64,000 nucleotides of DNA from Aliirhizobium wenxiniae. Its GTDB lineage: Bacteria; Pseudomonadota; Alphaproteobacteria; Rhizobiales; Rhizobiaceae. The translations under genes were made by a program, and so were the position numbers. Below the pieces are notes generated by a model. The model made no database searches and was not told the DNA's origin. It saw only the letters and a list, made by a program, of their open reading frames with translations. This document shows positions 36,970 through 45,570 of this stretch, piece after piece; the stretch's first letter is position 1, and each line of letters starts with the position of its first letter. The DNA lies in the NCBI RefSeq assembly GCF_014201355.1, contig NZ_JACHEG010000001.1, positions 1,550,001 to 1,614,000 of the forward strand, in the 5' to 3' direction.

Positions 36970-37488
36970 TTACTTGTTGGTGTCGCGCAGTATCTCGAAC
37001 AGGAACCAGGCGCGCTTTTCGGACTCGTCGATCCAGTTTTCCAAGAGGCTGGCTGTGCCGACATCGTTATGTTCGTCACAAACATCATGCAGTTCGCGCA
37101 TGCTGGCGATGAGAGCCGCATTGTCTTCACGCAGTTCCGCCAGCATTTCATGCGGGTGGACGAAATCGGCGTCGTTATCCTCAATCCGCTGCTTGCGGGA
37201 AATGTCGCCGATCGAGCGCAGCGTGTTGCCGCCGATCTTGCGGACGCGCTCGGCCAGCGGGTCGGTCATCGCCAGCAACTCATCGCCATGGTCGTCCAGC
37301 ATCAGGTGGAAATCGCGGAAATGCACACCCGACATATGCCAATGGAAATTCTTGGTCTTGAGGTAAAGCGCAAAGACATCGGCGAGCAGCGCGTTGGCAC
37401 CGCCGGAAATGTCCTTGGTTGCCTCGGCGCCAAGACCTGTCGGGGTCTTGAGATCTGCCGAGCGGCGAGATTTGACGGACTGTTCCAT
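36970..37488 (-). CDS. dps: Dps-family DNA-binding ferritin-like protein
   Basis: This 172-residue protein oxidises and stores iron and shields DNA in stress. The inter-subunit ferroxidase motif is clear: TKNFHWHMSGVHFRDFHLMLDDHGDELL, with the conserved His, Asp and Glu. A Ser/Arg/Lys-rich N terminus could bind DNA. I chose ATG 37488, with AAGGA seven bases upstream, over in-frame ATGs at 37494 and 37503. The small gene upstream ends 26 bases before it. Confidence 0.93.
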   Translation of the reverse strand: MEQSVKSRRSADLKTPTGLGAEATKDISGGANALLADVFALYLKTKNFHWHMSGVHFRDFHLMLDDHGDELLAMTDPLAERVRKIGGNTLRSIGDISRKQRIEDNDADFVHPHEMLAELREDNAALIASMRELHDVCDEHNDVGTASLLENWIDESEKRAWFLFEILRDTNK

Positions 37489-37514
37489 GATCATATCCTT
37501 CATTGAGATTTGAA

Positions 37515-37700
37515 TTATGCGGTTCTGAACGACGCCGGCGGATCGCTTGCGGGAAACGTCTCGCGCAACGCCTCGTCGACATCCTCATCGGTCTCGACAT
37601 GGGCCGCGGGCGCTCTCGCAATGACGAGATCGAGCGGTTCGGGCAGGCTTTCGAGACCGTCACGCAGAACGTCTTCCGCGTCTTGACGCTTGTTCGTCAT
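37515..37700 (-). CDS. Small conserved acidic protein
   Basis: This 61-residue acidic protein has GGAGG before its ATG at 37700. Its C terminus (DEALRETFPASDPPASF) carries the FPASDPPA pattern seen at the end of many short proteobacterial proteins of unknown function. There is no signal peptide or membrane helix. It probably shares a transcript with dps and may be stress-induced. Confidence 0.7.
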   Translation of the reverse strand: MTNKRQDAEDVLRDGLESLPEPLDLVIARAPAAHVETDEDVDEALRETFPASDPPASFRTA

Positions 37701-38005
37701 GTCATGCCTCCAATTTTGCTGCGAACACCCACGCCGCCACTCTGACAAATGAGGTTACGATGTTTGTGTTCCACGGGTGAGACAATATCGCCCTGCCCTG
37801 CGCGCGACTTGGACAAAACCATCTGCGCGAGCAGTGCAGCCTGCATTTCGACGGCAACCCAAACGAGCCGGTTGGGTAATTTTGGACAATTCAGGATTAT
37901 TTCAGAGAAGCATATCATGCAATTCTCCGATAGTCTGTCGCAAGAATGGGGCAATAACGATCAGGCACGAATTGTCGATCAAGGGGATTGGGCTTGCAGG
38001 GCGAC
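37701..38005. promoter_or_regulatory. Divergent promoter region of the dps unit and the histidine kinase
   Basis: This 305-base gap should hold the promoter of the small gene/dps unit (minus) and of the histidine kinase (plus). It is relatively AT-rich between 37870 and 37930. I found no correctly spaced GGAAC/CGTT pair that would mark an EcfG general-stress promoter. Confidence 0.4.
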
Positions 38006-39580
38006 ATGACGAATTGGATGCGGCAATCCGGGAACCGGCCAGGTATGGCAGCCGGCAACAGATATCGCGTAGCTTTCGGTATCGCTTCCGGGCTCGCCAT
38101 ATTCGCCATAGACACGTTCACGACGCTGGCAAGTGCGGTTGCCGTGCTCTACGTGCTTGTGATCGTGCTGGCAGGTGACCTTGGCAGCAAAAAAGCTATT
38201 CGCAGAACTTCCACAATCTGCGCAATCCTCACCCTCATAAGCTTCGCCGCTTCACATGCGCATAATCTGGAATCCCAAGCGACATTGCGGCTCCTCTTCA
38301 GCCTCGCCGCGAACATCGTGACGACGCTTCTCCTTCTGCGCCGCGTTGGAGACGAGGCAGCCCTTAAGGAGAGCGAGCACCGCTACCGTACGATTTTCGA
38401 AACGCTGGCCGTTGCAATCTGGGAGAACGATTTCCGCTTGGTGAAGGCCGAGCTCGAAAAGCTGCGCCAACGTGGAATCGTCGATATACGACCGTATCTC
38501 GCAGACAATCACGATTTTGTCGTCAGAATGCGCAAGGCAGTTCGGATCACCGACGTCAACCAGACCGCGCTGAAGCTGATGGACGTTCCCTCCAAGGATG
38601 AGTTCTTCCGCACACTCGACGATTTTCTTCCCGACAACGATGGCGGTTTCGCGCATTTTCTCGCGGGCATTTTCGAAGGCCAGACCGAATTCCAGTCGGA
38701 AACCACCGTACGCAGACGGGACGGCAGACTGATCCCGATCCTTGTCGCCCTCAGCTTTCCGAAGGACGGTTCCGGCCTCGACCGCATACAGGCCAGCATC
38801 GTCGACATGACCGAGCGGCACCAGTTCCAGGAAGCGCTGGAGACGTCGCGGCAGGAACTGGAACAGGCGTCCCGCGCCGCGATGATCGGTGAAATCTCGG
38901 CCTCGATTGCGCATGAGGTCAACCAGCCGCTTTCGGCTATCATGACCTTCGTGCAGGCCGGCACCCGCTGGCTGAATCGGCAGCCGCCGGATATCGATGA
39001 GGCGAAGCTAGCCCTGCAGGATGCCGTTGCAGCAACCGAACATGCTGCCCAGGTGGTCAAGCGCGTGCGGATGCTGCTTGGCAAGTCGAAATCGGAAAAC
39101 GCTGAGGTCACGGTCGATGCCGCCATCGCCGATGCGGTGCAGCTGAAGCAGAAGGAACTTGCAGCCGATGGCGTGCTGGTGAACCTGTCGCTGATGGCGC
39201 AAGGTGGGACGGTTCGTGGCGACCGGGTTCTCCTGCAGCAGGTTTTCCTGAACGTGATATCCAACGCCATGCATGCGATGGAAACGACAGCCCCTCGCAC
39301 ACTCACGATCCAGAGCCGCCTTGCTGAAGACGGTATCAACATACGTTTTGCCGATAGCGGCGCAGGCCTTGGATCATCGGCGCCGGAAACCCTGTTCAAG
39401 CCATTTAATACGACCAAGCCGAACGGCATGGGGCTCGGCCTTGCCATGTGCCGGTCGATCATGATGGCGCATAGCGGCACGATCTCGATCCGAGACCGGA
39501 CAGACGGACAAGGCGCGATCGTAGAGGTCAGGCTGCCGCTCGCCATGGACGAAGAGGAAGCGGTGCCGCTGACCGCGTGA
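38006..39580 (+). CDS. Membrane PAS sensor histidine kinase (FixL/DctB-like)
   Basis: This protein of about 524 residues has four N-terminal membrane helices, a PAS-like domain (RYRTIFETLAVAIWEND onwards) with an inserted segment, a phospho-acceptor box (ISASIAHEVNQPLSAIM, His about 305) and an ATPase domain (NVISNAMHAM, FADSGAGLG, GMGLGLAMCRSIM). The HEVNQPL box is typical of FixL relatives. No haem ligand can be assigned in the PAS. ATG 38006 and TTG 37988 are both possible starts. No response regulator is adjacent. Confidence 0.88.
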   Translation: MTNWMRQSGNRPGMAAGNRYRVAFGIASGLAIFAIDTFTTLASAVAVLYVLVIVLAGDLGSKKAIRRTSTICAILTLISFAASHAHNLESQATLRLLFSLAANIVTTLLLLRRVGDEAALKESEHRYRTIFETLAVAIWENDFRLVKAELEKLRQRGIVDIRPYLADNHDFVVRMRKAVRITDVNQTALKLMDVPSKDEFFRTLDDFLPDNDGGFAHFLAGIFEGQTEFQSETTVRRRDGRLIPILVALSFPKDGSGLDRIQASIVDMTERHQFQEALETSRQELEQASRAAMIGEISASIAHEVNQPLSAIMTFVQAGTRWLNRQPPDIDEAKLALQDAVAATEHAAQVVKRVRMLLGKSKSENAEVTVDAAIADAVQLKQKELAADGVLVNLSLMAQGGTVRGDRVLLQQVFLNVISNAMHAMETTAPRTLTIQSRLAEDGINIRFADSGAGLGSSAPETLFKPFNTTKPNGMGLGLAMCRSIMMAHSGTISIRDRTDGQGAIVEVRLPLAMDEEEAVPLTA

Positions 39581-39589
39581 TAACGGCAG

Positions 39590-40363
39590 CTAGACCTTCG
39601 AAGCCGGCAGCTTTGCTACGGCCGCTTTCAGCGCCACGCCGCTGACGCGGGTCTTCATCATGTCTCTGACCAGCGCGGCAATGGCCTCTGCAGCTTCACG
39701 GATCGGCAGACCGCCATCGCGGATATTGGAGACGCAGTTGCGGCCGGAATCCGGGTTCCCCGACTTCGGACCATAGGTGATATAGGCCCCGAGACTGTCT
39801 GCGGCGGAAAGCCCCGGACGTTCCCCGACAAGCACGATCGTCAGTTTTGCGCCGAGCGCTTCGCCGGCGGGATCGCCGAGCGCGACCCTTGCCTGATTGG
39901 CCATCACGATCGGCGCCGCCGAAAGGTTCAAACCCGCAAGCTTCGGCACCAGCGCCTCGATCAGCGGCACGGCATTGAGATCCACCGCACTGGACGACAG
40001 GCCGTCGGCCACCACGATCGCCACGTCATAGCCCTTGGCCGTCCCTGCCTGTTTCAGCCGTTCGGTCGATTCCGGAGCGAGCAGCCGCCCGAGATCCGGC
40101 CGCCGGACATAGATGCTGCGGTCAGGAGCCATGCTGTCGACGCCGATCACCGCAAGGCCGATGCGGTTGAGGCGATCGATCAGCGAGGCCCGATCAACGC
40201 TCGTCCAAACCGCTTCGCGCGCCCGCGCATGATCGAGCAGGAAGGAGAGCTGCGCCTGTGTCGGAAGCCCCGCGCCATGGCGGCCGAGCGAAACGCGCGC
40301 ATCAGTCATTTCCTTCAGATCCAGCGTCTTGTCGGCAACGGAGGGTTCGATCACCTTTGCCAT
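39590..40363 (-). CDS. eutC: Ethanolamine ammonia-lyase small subunit EutC
   Basis: This 257-residue subunit of the adenosylcobalamin-dependent lyase shows ARVSLGRHGAGLPT near the N terminus, VIVADGLSS, GERPGLSAADSLGAYITYGPK and SNIRDGGL. It begins one base after eutB stops, with GGAG seven bases upstream. With EutB it converts ethanolamine to acetaldehyde and ammonia in the cytoplasm. Confidence 0.96.
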   Translation of the reverse strand: MAKVIEPSVADKTLDLKEMTDARVSLGRHGAGLPTQAQLSFLLDHARAREAVWTSVDRASLIDRLNRIGLAVIGVDSMAPDRSIYVRRPDLGRLLAPESTERLKQAGTAKGYDVAIVVADGLSSSAVDLNAVPLIEALVPKLAGLNLSAAPIVMANQARVALGDPAGEALGAKLTIVLVGERPGLSAADSLGAYITYGPKSGNPDSGRNCVSNIRDGGLPIREAAEAIAALVRDMMKTRVSGVALKAAVAKLPASKV

Positions 40364-40364
40364 G

Positions 40365-41756
40365 TCAGGCTCCGATCAATGCGCTGCTGCGGACATAGTT
40401 GGAGAGGGCGGCCGGCTCTCCGATCAGCGCGCCGTCGCGATCCGTCAGCCCGATCTCGGAAAGCCATTGTTCAAACTCCGGTGCCGGCGGCCGTTTCAGC
40501 GTCTCGCGGCAATAGACGGCATCGTGATGCGACAGCGACTGGTAGTTCAGCATGATGTCGTCGGCACCGGGAACGGTGATGACGAAATTGACATTGGCCG
40601 CGCAGAGCAAAGTCAGCAGCGTATCCATGTCTTCCTGATCGGCATCCGCGTGGTTGGTGTAACAGACGTCGACGCCCATCGGCAGGCCGAGCAGCTTGCC
40701 GCAGAAATGGTCCTCGATCCCGGCGCGGATGATCTGCTTGCCGTTGAACAGATATTCCGGGCCGATGAAACCGACGACGGTGTTGACAAGCAGCGGATCG
40801 AACTCGCGGGCAACCGCATAGGCGCGCACTTCCATCGTCTGCTGGTCAACGCCGAAATGCGCATCGGCGGAAAGTGCAGCACCCTGCCCCGTCTCGAAAT
40901 ACATCACGTTCGCACCCGGCATGCCGCGCCCCAGCGATCGCCCCGCCTCATGCGCTTCTTTCAACAGTGCAAGGTCGACGCCGAAACCGCGATTGGCCTT
41001 TTCCGATCCGGCCACCGACTGGAACACGAGATCGACCGGCGCGCCCTTCTCGATCGCCTGGATCGCCGTCGTCACATGGCCGAGGCAGCAGGTCTGGGTC
41101 GGGATCGCAAGCTTTTCACGCAATTCGTCGAGCAGCGAGACGATGCGGATATAGTCATCTGTCGCATCGGTCGCCGGATTGACGCCGATCACGGCATCGC
41201 CCGATCCCATCAGCAACCCGTCGATGGCCGACGCGATGATGCCCCGGCTGTCGTCTGTCGGATGGTTCGGCTGATTACGGGTGGAAAGCCGCCCCGCAAG
41301 CCCGATCGTGTTGCGGAAACGGGTGACGACGCGGCGTTTGGCGGAAACCGCAATCATGTCCTGCAGCCGCATGATCTTCGAAACGGCCGCAACCATTTCC
41401 GGCGTCAGGCCCCAGGTAACGGCTTCGAGCCGGTCATGGGTCGTCTCGGGTTTGAGCAGCCACTCGCGAAACTCGCCGACGGTGAGCGAGGACACTGCGG
41501 AAAAGGCTGCCGGCTCATGCCGCGCAGCGATCAGCCGGGAAACCTCGTCATCATCAGACGAGATCAGTTCCTCACCGAGAAACGCCTTCAACGGCAGATC
41601 GGCCAGCGTCATCTGCGCCGCCAGTCGCTCGACCGGACCTTCAGCGGCAATGCCCGCCAGCTGGTCACCGGAGCGTTCCGGCGTCGCCTTCGCCAGAAGC
41701 GTCTTCAGGTCATCGAAGCGAAAGACAGTCTGCTCGATCGTCGTCTTGTAGGCCAT
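40365..41756 (-). CDS. eutB: Ethanolamine ammonia-lyase large subunit EutB
   Basis: This 463-residue catalytic barrel subunit has GDAVIGVNPATD, QTCCLGHVTT, YFETGQGAALSADAHFGVDQQTMEVRAY and FIGPEYLFNGKQI, all strongly conserved. Length matches the family. Only eutBC are present; no microcompartment shell, eutA reactivase or ethanolamine permease gene lies nearby. The 180 bases upstream, shared with the potassium channel gene, should hold the promoter. Confidence 0.97.
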   Translation of the reverse strand: MAYKTTIEQTVFRFDDLKTLLAKATPERSGDQLAGIAAEGPVERLAAQMTLADLPLKAFLGEELISSDDDEVSRLIAARHEPAAFSAVSSLTVGEFREWLLKPETTHDRLEAVTWGLTPEMVAAVSKIMRLQDMIAVSAKRRVVTRFRNTIGLAGRLSTRNQPNHPTDDSRGIIASAIDGLLMGSGDAVIGVNPATDATDDYIRIVSLLDELREKLAIPTQTCCLGHVTTAIQAIEKGAPVDLVFQSVAGSEKANRGFGVDLALLKEAHEAGRSLGRGMPGANVMYFETGQGAALSADAHFGVDQQTMEVRAYAVAREFDPLLVNTVVGFIGPEYLFNGKQIIRAGIEDHFCGKLLGLPMGVDVCYTNHADADQEDMDTLLTLLCAANVNFVITVPGADDIMLNYQSLSHHDAVYCRETLKRPPAPEFEQWLSEIGLTDRDGALIGEPAALSNYVRSSALIGA

Positions 41757-41936
41757 GAAGGTTCAACCCATTGAAAAAGCGCGTGCAGTCAGCCTCCCTG
41801 GAAAACACGGCTTCCCCCAAAGCGCTGTCTCCCACTCCGATTAAGCACGACAAACACTTCGCTTTTCAAGGTCAAACTTGATCCATCGCAACGGAGACGT
41901 GCTTGACCTCCGGGCGCGGTCCAATATCTACGCCGC

Positions 41937-42737
41937 ATGGATTCTCAAGGCACCCCAGACACGTCCCGTTTCGATATCGCTTCACTGCGGGAAACCATCC
42001 GCCGCATAGCCAGGGGCCGCGATACCTGGGCCTTGCGGTGGCAGGCGCTGCTTGCCTTCGTGGATATCTGCATCCTCGCCTTTTTCCTGCTCGGCCCCTA
42101 TCTACGCGACGGGCCGTCCTATCTGATCATCGACTACATGATCGCCGTCTGGGTGGGGGCCGAACTGGCCGCCCGCTCGCTTGCGGCACCGTCTCTCGGC
42201 CGTTTCCTGAAAATGCCGATGACCTGGGTCGACCTTTTCATCCTCGCGACCCTCTTGTTTCCCGACACGCTCTTCAACTTCGCCTTTCTGCGCGTCATGC
42301 GGATCTGGGCGATCGGCAGAAGCCCGCTTCTGAAAGAAGTCATGCGACGCTTCGGCTGCCTGCATCTGGAAGACGTGACACGCGCCTGCCTGAATTTCAT
42401 CGTTTTCCTCTTCATGGTGACGGGCTTCGTCTACACGAGCTTCTTCTACAACCGCCCCGGCGGCGAAGGTTTCGTCGACGCGCTTTATTTCACCGTCGCA
42501 ACCATCACCACCACCGGCTTCGGCGACATCACGCTTCCCGGCACGCTCGGCAAGCTGACATCCGTATTCACAATGATCATCGGCATTTCGCTGTTTGTGC
42601 GGCTGGCGCAGGCGATCATCCGACCGCCCAAGGTGCGCTTCCCCTGCCCCGAATGCGGGCTGCAGCGGCACGATACCGACGCGGTGCATTGCAAGGCCTG
42701 CGGCCATCTTCTGAACATTCCCGATGAAGGTGATTGA
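41937..42737 (+). CDS. Potassium-channel-like protein with C-terminal zinc ribbon
   Basis: This 266-residue protein has several N-terminal helices, then a two-helix pore domain with the filter TTTGFGDI (about 189-196), normal for K+-selective channels. The C-terminal tail (about 236-258) has two Cys pairs, CPECG and CKACGH, forming a probable zinc ribbon in place of the usual RCK or cNMP gating domain. The ribosome site is weak. It is divergent from eutB and has no obvious functional link to it. Confidence 0.82.
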   Translation: MDSQGTPDTSRFDIASLRETIRRIARGRDTWALRWQALLAFVDICILAFFLLGPYLRDGPSYLIIDYMIAVWVGAELAARSLAAPSLGRFLKMPMTWVDLFILATLLFPDTLFNFAFLRVMRIWAIGRSPLLKEVMRRFGCLHLEDVTRACLNFIVFLFMVTGFVYTSFFYNRPGGEGFVDALYFTVATITTTGFGDITLPGTLGKLTSVFTMIIGISLFVRLAQAIIRPPKVRFPCPECGLQRHDTDAVHCKACGHLLNIPDEGD

Positions 42738-42850
42738 TCGGGTTGACGCGGTTTGATCCGATGGCGTGATGATCATCCTTCCGTGTCGTATATCGACTGG
42801 GCCGGGCCTCGAACTGTCGCTAATCTCCCCCGCAGAGTCAGGAGACGGCA

Positions 42851-45412
42851 ATGGCAGAATTTCCATCGAAGGCAAAAGTGGTCATCATCGGTCTGGGCGG
42901 CATCGTCGGCGCTTCGATCGCCCACCATCTGGTGGAACGCGGCTGGGACAACATCGTCGGCATCGACAAGTCCGGCATCCCGACCGATATCGGCTCGACC
43001 GCCCATGCCTCGGATTTCTGCTACACGACCAGCCACGACTATCTCTCGGTCTGGACCACGCAATATTCGATCGATTTCTACGAGAAGATGGGCCACTACG
43101 CCCGCATCGGCGGACTGGAAGTGGCCCGCACCGGCGATGACCTTTGGATGGAGGAGATCAAGCGCAAGCTGACCTCCGCCAAGGCTTTCGGCACCCGCGC
43201 CCATTACGTCTCCCCCGCCGAGATCAAGGAAATGTTCCCGCTGATCGAGGAGGATCAGGTCCAGGGCGGCATGTTCGATCCCGATGCTGGCCTCGTCATT
43301 CCTCGCAGCCAAACGGTTGCCGGCAAGCTGGTCGATGCCGCCGAAAAGGCCGGCAAGCTGAAGGTGTTCGGCAATACGCCGGCAACCTCGCTGATCGTCG
43401 AGAACGGCCGCATCATGGGCGTCGTTACCCATCGCGGCACGATCATGGCCGATCATGTCATCGTCTGCGCCGGCATCTGGGGCCGGCTGATCGCCGAAAT
43501 GGTGGGAGAGGATTTGCCGGTCATGCCGGTCGATCATCCGCTGACCTTCTTCGGCCCGTTCAACGAGTTTGCCGGCACGGCTAAGGAGATCGGTTATCCG
43601 CTGCTGCGCGACCAGGGCAATTCCGCCTATATGCGCGACACCGGCGACCCGAACACGACCGAGGGCGGCCAGATCGAGTGGGGTTATTACGAGACCGACA
43701 ACCCACGCCTCTGCCATCCGCGCGACATCCTCGAAAAACATGAGGCCCGCCTGTCGCCCTCGCAGCGTGATCTCGACATGGAACAGATCCTGACGCCGCT
43801 TGAGCGTGCCATGGAACTGACGCCGATCCTCGGCGAACTAGGCTATAATGAAGGCCATTCCTTCAATGGCCTGCTGCAGGTTTCCGCCGCCGGCGGCCCG
43901 TCCTGCGGCGAAAGCCAGAAGGTGCGCGGCCTCTGGTACTGCGTCGCCATCTGGGTCAAGGACGGCCCCGGCTACGGCAAGCTGATCGCCGACTGGATGA
44001 CCGATGGCCGCACTGAGGTCGACCACAACTCGATCGACTATTCCCGCTTCTACCCGCATCAACTGACCGAAGACTTCATCGAGGGCCGCACCCGCGAGGC
44101 CGCGCAAAAGATCTATTTCCCCGCCGTCCACCCGCGCGAACCCTACGCGACCGGCCGCGGCGCCAAGAAGTCTCCTTTCCACGAGCGCGAGAAGGAACTC
44201 GGCGGTTACTTCATGGAGCTTGGCGGATGGGAACGGGCCCATGGCTATGCCGCCAACGACCATCTTCTGGAGAAATACGGCAACCGGGTGCCGGTACGCG
44301 AGAACGAATGGGACAACCGCCATTTCTGGCGCGTGTCGAACGCCGAGCATCTGGCGATGAGCGAGGATTGCGGCATCGTCAATCTTTCCCATTTCCATAT
44401 GGTCGACATCGAAGGCCCGGACCATGTCGAGCTGCTGGAATGGCTCTGCGCCGCAAAGATCGGTGGTGACGCCAATATCGGCAAGGGTATCTATACCCAC
44501 TTCCTCGACGACGAAGGCATGGTGCGCGCCGATTTCACGGTGTTCCGCATGGAGGACAGCTGCCGCCTCGTCAACGGCGCCGATGCCGGCCCGCGCGATT
44601 TTCACTACATGAAGCGCATCGCCGAAGACCGCGGCCTTGATGTCACCATTACCGACGTCTCGGAAAAATTCATCACCATCGGCATCTGGGGGCCGAATGC
44701 CCGCGATACGCTGAAAAAGGTGGTGGCGGATCCCGCCGGTCTCGACATCGAGAACTTCGCCTTCGCCGCCATCAAGCCGATCGAGATCGCCGGCAAGCCA
44801 GTAACCGCCTTCCGCATTTCCTATGTCGGCGAACAGGGCTGGGAACTGCATATGAAATACGAGGACGGCCTCGCCGTCTGGGACGCCCTGCGCGCAACCG
44901 GCGTCATGGCCTTCGGCGTCGAGACCTATGCCAATTCCCGCCGCATGGAAAAATCGCTTCGCCTGCAGAACGGCGATCTTCTGACCCAGTACAATCTGAT
45001 TGAGGCCGATCTCGCACGTCCCAAGGTCAAGGAAGCCGATTTCCGCGGCAAGGCCAAGCACCTGGAATACAAGGCCCGCGCCAATCAGCCGGCCATGCTC
45101 TGCACGCTGGTGATGACCGACAACACCGATGCGAGCGGCGTCAAGCGCTACCCGGTGGGCTCGATGCCGGTGATGGATTTGGAGACGGGCAAGACGCTGG
45201 TCGACGAACTCGGCCGCATCTCCTACACGACGTCGGTCGCCTATGGCCCAACCATCGGCAAGAACATCGCGCTCGCCTATCTGCCCTGGGATTATTGCCA
45301 CGTCGGGCGCAAGCTGACCGTGAACTATTTCAACGAGGATTTCCCGGTCGAGGTGGCGGCGGTGGGTTACAAACCGCTTTATGACCCGGAGAATTTGAAG
45401 CCTCGGACGTAA
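42851..45412 (+). CDS. FAD-dependent dimethylglycine/sarcosine dehydrogenase-like protein with GcvT domain
   Basis: This 853-residue enzyme has an N-terminal DAO-type FAD domain (VVIIGLGGIVGASIAHHLVERG, residues 9-30; STAHASDFCYTTSH) and a C-terminal aminomethyltransferase domain (from about 440), with NLSHFHMVDIEGPDHVELL and FRISYVGEQGWELHM. Relatives oxidatively demethylate dimethylglycine or sarcosine and pass the C1 unit to folate. AGGAG precedes the ATG. It is a single-gene unit; the substrate is not certain. Confidence 0.88.
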   Translation: MAEFPSKAKVVIIGLGGIVGASIAHHLVERGWDNIVGIDKSGIPTDIGSTAHASDFCYTTSHDYLSVWTTQYSIDFYEKMGHYARIGGLEVARTGDDLWMEEIKRKLTSAKAFGTRAHYVSPAEIKEMFPLIEEDQVQGGMFDPDAGLVIPRSQTVAGKLVDAAEKAGKLKVFGNTPATSLIVENGRIMGVVTHRGTIMADHVIVCAGIWGRLIAEMVGEDLPVMPVDHPLTFFGPFNEFAGTAKEIGYPLLRDQGNSAYMRDTGDPNTTEGGQIEWGYYETDNPRLCHPRDILEKHEARLSPSQRDLDMEQILTPLERAMELTPILGELGYNEGHSFNGLLQVSAAGGPSCGESQKVRGLWYCVAIWVKDGPGYGKLIADWMTDGRTEVDHNSIDYSRFYPHQLTEDFIEGRTREAAQKIYFPAVHPREPYATGRGAKKSPFHEREKELGGYFMELGGWERAHGYAANDHLLEKYGNRVPVRENEWDNRHFWRVSNAEHLAMSEDCGIVNLSHFHMVDIEGPDHVELLEWLCAAKIGGDANIGKGIYTHFLDDEGMVRADFTVFRMEDSCRLVNGADAGPRDFHYMKRIAEDRGLDVTITDVSEKFITIGIWGPNARDTLKKVVADPAGLDIENFAFAAIKPIEIAGKPVTAFRISYVGEQGWELHMKYEDGLAVWDALRATGVMAFGVETYANSRRMEKSLRLQNGDLLTQYNLIEADLARPKVKEADFRGKAKHLEYKARANQPAMLCTLVMTDNTDASGVKRYPVGSMPVMDLETGKTLVDELGRISYTTSVAYGPTIGKNIALAYLPWDYCHVGRKLTVNYFNEDFPVEVAAVGYKPLYDPENLKPRT

Positions 45413-45421
45413 TTGGACGCT

Positions 45422-45540
45422 CCCTCATCCCTGTGCTTATCACAGGGATCCAGCCGACGCGCGTCTGCGCGGCGAGAGGAGTCTTTTCAGCTCAAGGACT
45501 TGGGCTGGCTGGATTCCTGTGACAAGCACAGGAATGAGGG
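45422..45540. repeat. Long inverted repeat of a rhizobial/alphaproteobacterial palindromic element
   Basis: The 34 bases at 45422-45455 match the reverse complement of 45507-45540 with three differences. Each arm contains a smaller hairpin (CCTGTG/CACAGG). I recognise the core as a dispersed intergenic element common in rhizobia and relatives. Two facing copies form a 119-base structure between convergent genes, where it may help end transcription. Confidence 0.8.
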
Positions 45541-45570
45541 TTGAGAGAGGCGCGCGGCTCCCCGCCAACC

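Noticed and set aside
37701-38005. EcfG-type general stress promoter for the dps unit
   Set aside because: A GGAAC word is present on the minus strand, but no CGTT lies at the required 16-17 base spacing.
40329-41774. Long open plus-strand frame opposite eutB
   Set aside because: Its composition is that of an antisense shadow, and eutB is unambiguous.
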